Shown here: positions 59,139 through 64,000 of the stretch, piece after piece
How positions within the stretch are numbered: position 1 is the first letter of the stretch
Layout: each line of letters starts with the position of its first letter
Assembly: GCA_963833655.1 (NCBI GenBank)
Contig: CAWHYL010000004.1
Span: 1 to 64,000, forward strand
Direction of reading: 5' to 3'
From: 3-1-20CM-4-69-9 sp963833655
GTDB taxonomy: Bacteria > Actinomycetota > Thermoleophilia > Gaiellales > Gaiellaceae
Length of the DNA: 64,000 bases
Notes under the pieces: generated by a model
What the model was told of the DNA's origin: nothing
The model's input: only the letters and a program-made list of their open reading frames with translations
Database searches by the model: none
Translations under genes and position numbers: made by a program

Positions 59139-60926
59139 ATGCATTGGCTACGTCTGCCGGCCGTCATGCTCGTCGCGCTCGCGGCGGGCGTGCTGGTCGT
59201 CATGGCCGGGTCGGCCTCCGCGGCACCACCGGCGACGTACGACATCAACACGCTTGCGGGCAAGGTCGCATCGCTGTACGGAACGGCAGGATTGCAGGTT
59301 CGGTTCTCGGCATTCATCGAGGAGGAAGCCGAACAGGGAGGCGCGGCGCCCGTTCCGGGTGCGCCGCCGATCGTCCCCTCCTTCGTTCTCTCGAGCCCGC
59401 TCGACGGGACCAGCGTCCTCGCGCCGGACGTGACCGTGAATCAGGACACCGCAGGCGCGCCACAGAACGAGACCGCGATCGCCGTCGACCCGGATAACCC
59501 GAATCGCATCGTCGGCGGTGCGAACGACTATGTCGCCCGGACTTGGTCGTGCACGCTCGGAGGGACTCCCTGCAGCGCGCTCGCGGACGGCTATTCGGGC
59601 ACCTATTTCTCGAACGACGGCGGGCAGACGTGGTGTTGCACCGCCACGGACCCCTCGCATCTCGGGACGCTCGTTCCAGGCGTGACCCGCCTCGCGGGTG
59701 GGCAATACGACGCGGCCGGTGATCCTGCTGTCGCGTTCGACAGCCACGGACACGTCTACTACGCCGGGCTCGGCTTCAACCGCACGAGCGCACCGAACAC
59801 GGTCGAGGTCAGCAAGGGCACCTTCGCCGGTGGCAACCTCAGTTGGGGCGCGCCGACGTTCATCAACCAGACGACTTCGCCTTCCACCCTGAACGACAAG
59901 GAGTGGATCGCGGTCGACGCTCATGCTGGGAGCCCGTTCCAGGACCGGATCTACGTCACCTGGACGCGGTTCCTGTTCAACCCGAACAACGGCAGCTATG
60001 TCCAGTCACCGATCGCATTCGTGTCGTCGAGTGACGGCGGTGCGACATTCACGTCTCCGAAGCTGATCTCCGGAAACGTCCTTTACGGCCAGGGATCGCG
60101 TCCGGTCGTCGGACCGGACGGGGCGCTGTACGTGTTCTGGTCCGGTTCCACACGGCTCGCCTCTCTCAACTCGACGTACATGGTCAAGTCGAGCGACGGC
60201 GGCGCCACCTGGAGCAAACCGGTCCAGGTCTCGACGGTCAACAACAGCCGCCTGCTCCGGAACACGGCCTTCCGGAACAACAGCTACCCGGCTGCGGCTG
60301 CCGCGCCGAACGGCGACCTCTACGTCACCTGGACGACGCAGACGAGCGACGGGAGCGTCGCCGTCTACAGCAAGTCGACGGACGGCGGCCAGACGTGGAG
60401 TGCACCGGCACGGACGTTCGCGCCGGCGACGCGGACTCCGGTCGGCTATCCGGTCAATCAGCCGAGCGGCGGGACGCTCAATGCGCCGTCGCCCGCGGGC
60501 CCGGTCGAGGACATCTTCCCGGCAGTGGGCGTCGGCCCCAACGGCAGGGTGTACCTCGGTGCTTACCGCGGCGACGTCGTCTCACCGTGGCAGACATGCG
60601 CCGCAGGACCTCCCCCGCCGGAAGGGCGGATCAACTGCGGGACGCTGGGCGACTACATTCACAACACGCGCCTCGACTACGTCGTTCGCGACCTCACGAC
60701 GAACGTCACGAACACCGTCAGCACGCATCCCATCAACACTCAGAACGGGTTCGGCGGCGGCTTCTTCGGCGATTACACCGATCTGGCCGTCGGCTCCAAC
60801 AACGTGTTCCATGCGTTCTGGACCGACAGCAACAACAAGCAGTCGGTGATCTGGTTCTACGGCTTCCAGTTCGTGCCGACGCCCATCAACCAGGAGGACG
60901 TCGCTTCGGCGGCCGGCAACTACTAA
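59139..60926 (+). CDS. secreted Asp-box (BNR) beta-propeller protein
   Basis: A 595-aa exported protein. ATG 59139 follows GAGGGGAGGA and opens a signal peptide ending near GSASAAPP. Asp-boxes: SNDGGQTW, SSDGGATF, SSDGGATW, STDGGQTW. It shares NDKEWIAVD and the C-terminal GFFGDYTDLAVG block with the protein at 13995-15653, so the two are paralogs. No sialidase Arg triad is evident. Confidence 0.83.
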   Translation: MHWLRLPAVMLVALAAGVLVVMAGSASAAPPATYDINTLAGKVASLYGTAGLQVRFSAFIEEEAEQGGAAPVPGAPPIVPSFVLSSPLDGTSVLAPDVTVNQDTAGAPQNETAIAVDPDNPNRIVGGANDYVARTWSCTLGGTPCSALADGYSGTYFSNDGGQTWCCTATDPSHLGTLVPGVTRLAGGQYDAAGDPAVAFDSHGHVYYAGLGFNRTSAPNTVEVSKGTFAGGNLSWGAPTFINQTTSPSTLNDKEWIAVDAHAGSPFQDRIYVTWTRFLFNPNNGSYVQSPIAFVSSSDGGATFTSPKLISGNVLYGQGSRPVVGPDGALYVFWSGSTRLASLNSTYMVKSSDGGATWSKPVQVSTVNNSRLLRNTAFRNNSYPAAAAAPNGDLYVTWTTQTSDGSVAVYSKSTDGGQTWSAPARTFAPATRTPVGYPVNQPSGGTLNAPSPAGPVEDIFPAVGVGPNGRVYLGAYRGDVVSPWQTCAAGPPPPEGRINCGTLGDYIHNTRLDYVVRDLTTNVTNTVSTHPINTQNGFGGGFFGDYTDLAVGSNNVFHAFWTDSNNKQSVIWFYGFQFVPTPINQEDVASAAGNY

Positions 60927-60948
60927 CGGGACAGCCCCATCTCTGAGA

Positions 60949-60974
60949 AGAAGGCCCGCCTTGGCGGGCCTTCT
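60949..60974 (+). terminator. terminator after the Asp-box protein gene
   Basis: AGAAGGCCCGCC and GGCGGGCCTTCT, 12 complementary bases around a tight turn, followed by TCC. It begins 22 bp after the stop. It reads as an intrinsic terminator with part of the U-run inside the stem. Confidence 0.85.
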
Positions 60975-61325
60975 TCCATCTGACCTTCAGCAGATCGAGC
61001 TCGCCGAGCGGACGTGTCGGCGAACGAAGACTGACGAGCCCGAGCCGACCGGCCCCTCTCCCCAACCGGGGCGGCTCAGCCCCGAACACAAATCGGCCCG
61101 GGCTCGTTCAGAGAGATGCCGGACGACGCAAGCGCTTGCGCTGCGGTCAGGTGCCCAGGGCGCGACGCCTACAGCTAACGCCGCAGTCGGTCGACCGGGG
61201 GAGAGTAAGGTCGGCCGAGTTCACCCTGGGCGCGCGTAGCTTCGAGATCACGATACCCACTCCTCGCGTCTTGCACCGCTCAGCGTGCGCCCGGACGCGG
61301 CGCCCGTCGCCTGGCAGAACAGACG

Positions 61326-61350
61326 TGGGGCCCCGATTTCCAGGGCCCCA
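61326..61350 (-). terminator. hairpin after the calcium-binding-repeat gene
   Basis: TGGGGCCC/GGGCCCCA, 8-bp perfect stem with a 9-nt loop, 21 bp past the minus-strand stop at 61372. U-run weak. Confidence 0.6.
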
Positions 61351-61371
61351 ACAAGTGTCTGTGTGATTCCC

Positions 61372-62373
61372 TTACCGGACGAGCGCGCCGTTGAGGAAGA
61401 GCTGGATCGCACCCGCTGCGAGCCCGGCCGTGACGACGGAGTCGGCGCCGCCGAGCGTGTTGAGGTCGACGCGGTCGAGCGCGGCTTCGGGATGGAGAAT
61501 CCTGACGGTCGGCGCGAGGCCGCTGACCTTGACGGCCCCGGCGTCACCGCTGACGTCGATCCTGTCCCTGCCTTCGGTGCCCGTGATCGCGACACGGTCG
61601 GCCTGACCGTCGCCGGAAGCGCTGCCGAGAGCGGCTGCGAGATCGATGTTCAGCTCGCGAACGGCGGTTGCCCGCAGGTCGTTGACGTTGATGACGTCTG
61701 CGCCGCCGAGGGCGTTGAAGTCGACTCGTTCGACGCCTGCCGTGTCCATCGTGACGTTGCCGGGATTCCGGAAGAACTTGAGCCTGGTTCCGTTCGCCGA
61801 CACGTCGACCTGCTCGGCCGCATTCGCGCCGTTGAAGATCATCGTGTCGGAGCCCCGCTGCCCCTCGACCTTGTCGCTGCCGTCGCCGGGATCCCAGATG
61901 AACGTGTCGTTGCCGCTTCCCAGGAGCGCCGTGTCGGCACCGCGGTTACCGTCGATCGAGTCATTACCGGAGCCGCCCAGCAAGATCTCCGCTCCCGATC
62001 CTCCGGAAAGCGTGTCGTTGCCGCTGCCGCCGGCCAGGGTCGTCGGGATTGTGTCCTCGAAGCCGCCGTTGGCCTCGTCGATGCGGATCGCGTCGCTGCC
62101 GGCGCGTCCGTCCACGACGATCCGTGCGACATCCGCGCGCGGGAAGCTGAAGTCGGCGGACCCGTCGTCACGAGCGTCGACCTCGAGCACGCTCGGATCG
62201 CCGGCCCGTAGGCGAAGGGCGATTTTGTCGCTTCCATTCGTCCCTTCGACCATGAGCGTGCCGTAGTTGAGCGATGCCTTGACCGCGTGAGACGGCGCAG
62301 CTGCGGCGCTCGACACGCCGATCGCGGCGGCGAACGCGGCTGCGACGGCGACCTTGAATCGCATGCTGTTCAT
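61372..62373 (-). CDS. secreted calcium-binding-repeat (RTX-like) protein
   Basis: A 333-aa exported protein. ATG 62373 follows AAAGGAA and opens a Sec signal (FKVAVAAAFAAAIGVSSA). The middle has hemolysin-type nonapeptides: GGSGNDTLSGGSGAEILLGG, GSGNDSIDGNRGAD, GSGNDTFIWDPGDGSD. The remainder has weaker GGAD-type repeats. Such proteins bind calcium extracellularly. No type I secretion genes are nearby; the Sec signal makes them unnecessary. It is downstream of the cupredoxin gene on the same strand. Confidence 0.85.
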   Translation of the reverse strand: MNSMRFKVAVAAAFAAAIGVSSAAAAPSHAVKASLNYGTLMVEGTNGSDKIALRLRAGDPSVLEVDARDDGSADFSFPRADVARIVVDGRAGSDAIRIDEANGGFEDTIPTTLAGGSGNDTLSGGSGAEILLGGSGNDSIDGNRGADTALLGSGNDTFIWDPGDGSDKVEGQRGSDTMIFNGANAAEQVDVSANGTRLKFFRNPGNVTMDTAGVERVDFNALGGADVINVNDLRATAVRELNIDLAAALGSASGDGQADRVAITGTEGRDRIDVSGDAGAVKVSGLAPTVRILHPEAALDRVDLNTLGGADSVVTAGLAAGAIQLFLNGALVR

Positions 62374-62454
62374 GTGTGGTTCCTTTCGCATCGGATTGCT
62401 GTCGTGAGCTAGAGACACCGACGCGCGGGATCTATTCCGCCCGTCGGCTGCGCG

Positions 62455-62820
62455 TCAGACGACGCGGAAGCTCCCGTGCATGACGGCGGCGTGCGGGTCG
62501 CAGAAGAAGCGATAGACGCCCTTACGGAGCGTGAGCACGAAGCTCTTCGTTCCCATGAAGTCCACGCTCGTCAGCATCCGGTTCATTCCAGGCCCCGTCA
62601 GATGGAAGTCGTGGATTGAAGAGCGGTCGTTGATCACCAGGCGATAAGGGACGCCCGCCTTCAGTTTGCCGACCGTCTTACCGCCGGCCGTGACGCTGAT
62701 CGTGAAGCCGGGGCCGACCGAGCCCTGCACCGCCTTGGGGGCAGGCGTCCCCTGCGACGTGCCTGCCAGCGCAAGGCTGCAGGCAATGGCGGCGACGGCG
62801 GTTGCGAATGTGCGAGACAT
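62455..62820 (-). CDS. secreted cupredoxin (plastocyanin-like)
   Basis: A 121-aa protein. ATG 62820 follows GGAGGA. The signal is MSRTFATAVAAIACSLALAG. The copper ligands of a cupredoxin are visible: His in HDFHLTG, then Cys and His in RFFCDPHAAVMHG with a possible Met. It would carry electrons or bind copper outside the cell. The next gene downstream, 81 bp away, encodes the calcium-binding protein. Confidence 0.85.
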   Translation of the reverse strand: MSRTFATAVAAIACSLALAGTSQGTPAPKAVQGSVGPGFTISVTAGGKTVGKLKAGVPYRLVINDRSSIHDFHLTGPGMNRMLTSVDFMGTKSFVLTLRKGVYRFFCDPHAAVMHGSFRVV

Positions 62821-62964
62821 GATGTCCTCCTGTTCGAATTGGATTCCGAGTGACGAGGACACCTTCCGGACGCCGTTATTCCGGCGATTCGGCTGGGAAT
62901 AATGGGAGCCACGCGGGGTCTTCCCCGGTATGACGCTCCTTTCTCATTCGGGGTTACCGTTCCC

Positions 62965-63651
62965 ATGGCGATGTTGAGGCGACGTCGACATGAAGGCGGT
63001 GGCGATGAGCCGGCGGAGCTCGCGCCGCTTGCGGACGGCTCGCTCCCGCCGGAGCGTCGTGCAGTTCTCGAGGCGCGCGTCGCCGAATCCTCGGAGCTGT
63101 CCGCTCGTCTCGCCGAGCAGGAGCGAGCCGTCACCCTGACGCGAATGGCTGCCTCCGAAGTGGAGGCGCCGGCGGCGCTGCGAGCCCGCATCGACGCGCA
63201 GCGACGACCGCGCCGCATGCCGGTGTCACGGCGTCTCGTAGCAGTCGGCGCGGCCGTTGCTGTCGCGGCGGTCGCCGTGGTCGGGCTGGCCGTCTTCCGC
63301 TCGAGCCCGTCGGCGACGCGGTTCAAGGCCGCGCTCGCGGCGACGCAGCTCTCGCCGGGCGCGAAGGGAGAGGCGACGCTGACCAAGACGTCGTCGGGCT
63401 GGCGGATCGAGCTCGATGCCACGGGGCTTCCGCGTCGTGACGGCGACCGCTTCTACGAAGCGTGGCTGCGCAATGCCTCCGGGGTACTGGTGCCTATCGG
63501 AACGTTCAACGACGGCACGAACGTCACGTTGTGGGCAGGCGTCTCGCCTCAGGTCTTCAAGACTATGACCGTCACGCGCGAGCGGGCCGACGGCGATCAG
63601 ACGTCGTCAGGCGAGAAGGTGCTCGTCGGAACGGTCAGCACAGACGGCTGA
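62965..63651 (+). CDS. anti-sigma factor (RskA-like)
   Basis: A 228-aa protein: N-terminal acidic helical part (ELAPLADGSLPPERRAVLEA) like an anti-sigma domain, one membrane helix (LVAVGAAVAVAAVAVVGLAV), then an extracytoplasmic RskA-type domain (GWRIELDATGLPRRDGDRFY, EAWLRNASGVLVPIGTF). It would hold the sigma factor encoded convergently next to it. The start could also be ATG 62902, but that adds an unnatural stretch. The stop is 1 bp from the sigma gene stop. Confidence 0.85.
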   Translation: MAMLRRRRHEGGGDEPAELAPLADGSLPPERRAVLEARVAESSELSARLAEQERAVTLTRMAASEVEAPAALRARIDAQRRPRRMPVSRRLVAVGAAVAVAAVAVVGLAVFRSSPSATRFKAALAATQLSPGAKGEATLTKTSSGWRIELDATGLPRRDGDRFYEAWLRNASGVLVPIGTFNDGTNVTLWAGVSPQVFKTMTVTRERADGDQTSSGEKVLVGTVSTDG

Positions 63652-63652
63652 C

Positions 63653-64000
63653 TCAATCCTGCGGCGAATCGATGCGGCGTACCACCTGCCGGCGGGCGCG
63701 GTAGAGGCGGCTCATGACCGTCCCCGTGCGGATCCGTAGGGCGCGAGCGGCTTCCTCGTACGTCAGGCCGGCGACGTCGACCGCGACGAGGACGTCACGA
63801 AAGTCAGCCGGCAAAGCGGCGATGGCGGCGTACAGCTCGCCGGCCTCCAGGGCCGCGTGTGGCTCGCGCGCGTGGGGATCGGGAACGACGTCGAGCTCGT
63901 CGGGCAGCGAGGCTGTGCGTAGCCGCCGGCTCTCGGACCGCTTCTGGTTGAGGAATGTGTTGCGGAGCGCGCGCAGGAGATACCCGAGGTCGTCGTCGTT
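63653..64000 (-). CDS. ECF-type RNA polymerase sigma factor (C-terminal part, cut by window edge)
   Basis: Reading from the right edge, 115 codons are open to a TGA at 63653. Region 2 end: LRALRNTFLNQKRSESRRLR. Region 4: LYAAIAALPADFRDVLVAVD, then VAGLTYEEAARALRIRTGTV and MSRLYRARRQVVRRI. It is the sigma-70 family ECF group and presumably is controlled by the neighbouring anti-sigma factor. The N-terminus lies outside the window. Confidence 0.92.
   Translation of the reverse strand, partial: NDDDLGYLLRALRNTFLNQKRSESRRLRTASLPDELDVVPDPHAREPHAALEAGELYAAIAALPADFRDVLVAVDVAGLTYEEAARALRIRTGTVMSRLYRARRQVVRRIDSPQD

Larger units (their letters stand above)
60927..61371. other. gap with two terminator hairpins
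   Basis: It holds the terminators at 60949-60974 and 61326-61350; between them I see no gene or RNA. Confidence 0.5.

Overview
This window is GC-rich chromosomal DNA from an actinobacterium. I infer the class Thermoleophilia (Gaiellales or Solirubrobacterales-like). The grounds are the codon use, many GTG starts, F420-type luciferase-like oxidoreductases, a GerW-type protein, and a dispersed tRNA-like repeat whose antisense strand encodes the peptide string GLEPATSWVR. From memory that string is very common as spurious short proteins in these genomes. There are no rRNA genes, complete tRNA genes, CRISPR arrays, insertion sequences or phage genes.

Positions 1-28,500 are a mixed housekeeping, envelope and signalling region. 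A secreted subtilisin with a Trp/Ser-rich tail precedes a membrane GGDEF-EAL protein. A transmembrane Ser/Thr kinase overlaps an FHA-adenylate cyclase-ATPase gene. Next come an ACT protein, a methyltransferase, a YihY/BrkB membrane protein, a lipoprotein, a secreted Asp-box protein and a polar amino-acid ABC transporter operon. After these lie a decayed stretch, a GerW protein, small secreted proteins, an M48 protease, a DUF1990 gene broken by a stop codon, a DUF892 ferritin-like protein, a methyltransferase and an L,D-transpeptidase. Five copies or part-copies of a roughly 144-bp tRNA-like repeat lie in the gaps of this half. A sixth, 3'-only copy is at 52,744.

Positions 28,573-52,713 are a compact acyl-CoA catabolic island. 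A seven-gene minus-strand operon runs from 37,295 to 30,574: alpha-hydroxy-acid oxidase, Zn alcohol dehydrogenase, two acyl-CoA dehydrogenases (one lacking its middle domain), SDR, acyl-CoA ligase and thioesterase. Upstream of it is a minus-strand operon of an acyl-CoA dehydrogenase plus LivG, F, H, M and K, closed by a strong terminator. A plus-strand operon (43,255-47,227) encodes an SDR, acyl-CoA ligase, MaoC hydratase and thiolase, which together form a beta-oxidation set. Divergent pairs follow: SDR with acyl-CoA dehydrogenase, SDR with luciferase-like oxidoreductase, and SMP-30 lactonase with an APH-type phosphotransferase. The natural plan is uptake of a branched or carboxylated substrate by Liv, activation by CoA ligases, then dehydrogenation, hydration, oxidation and thiolysis. 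The substrate cannot be read from sequence.

Five divergent gene pairs in this island are separated by only 19-28 bp. Four share the core GCGATRCT, which can be read as a -10 element on both strands and sits 6 nt from at least one start codon. This suggests very compact bidirectional leaderless promoters. Several other genes show TANNNT 6-7 nt before the start.

Positions 52,800-64,000 return to mixed content: a saccharopine-dehydrogenase-like gene behind a possible 7-codon leader ORF, several small proteins, a Vps62-like secreted protein, a GIN-domain protein, a stand-alone injection-system-like N-terminal domain, and the wreck of a UBP zinc-finger gene. A second secreted Asp-box protein, a calcium-binding-repeat protein, a cupredoxin and a convergent anti-sigma/ECF sigma pair follow; the sigma gene runs off the right edge.
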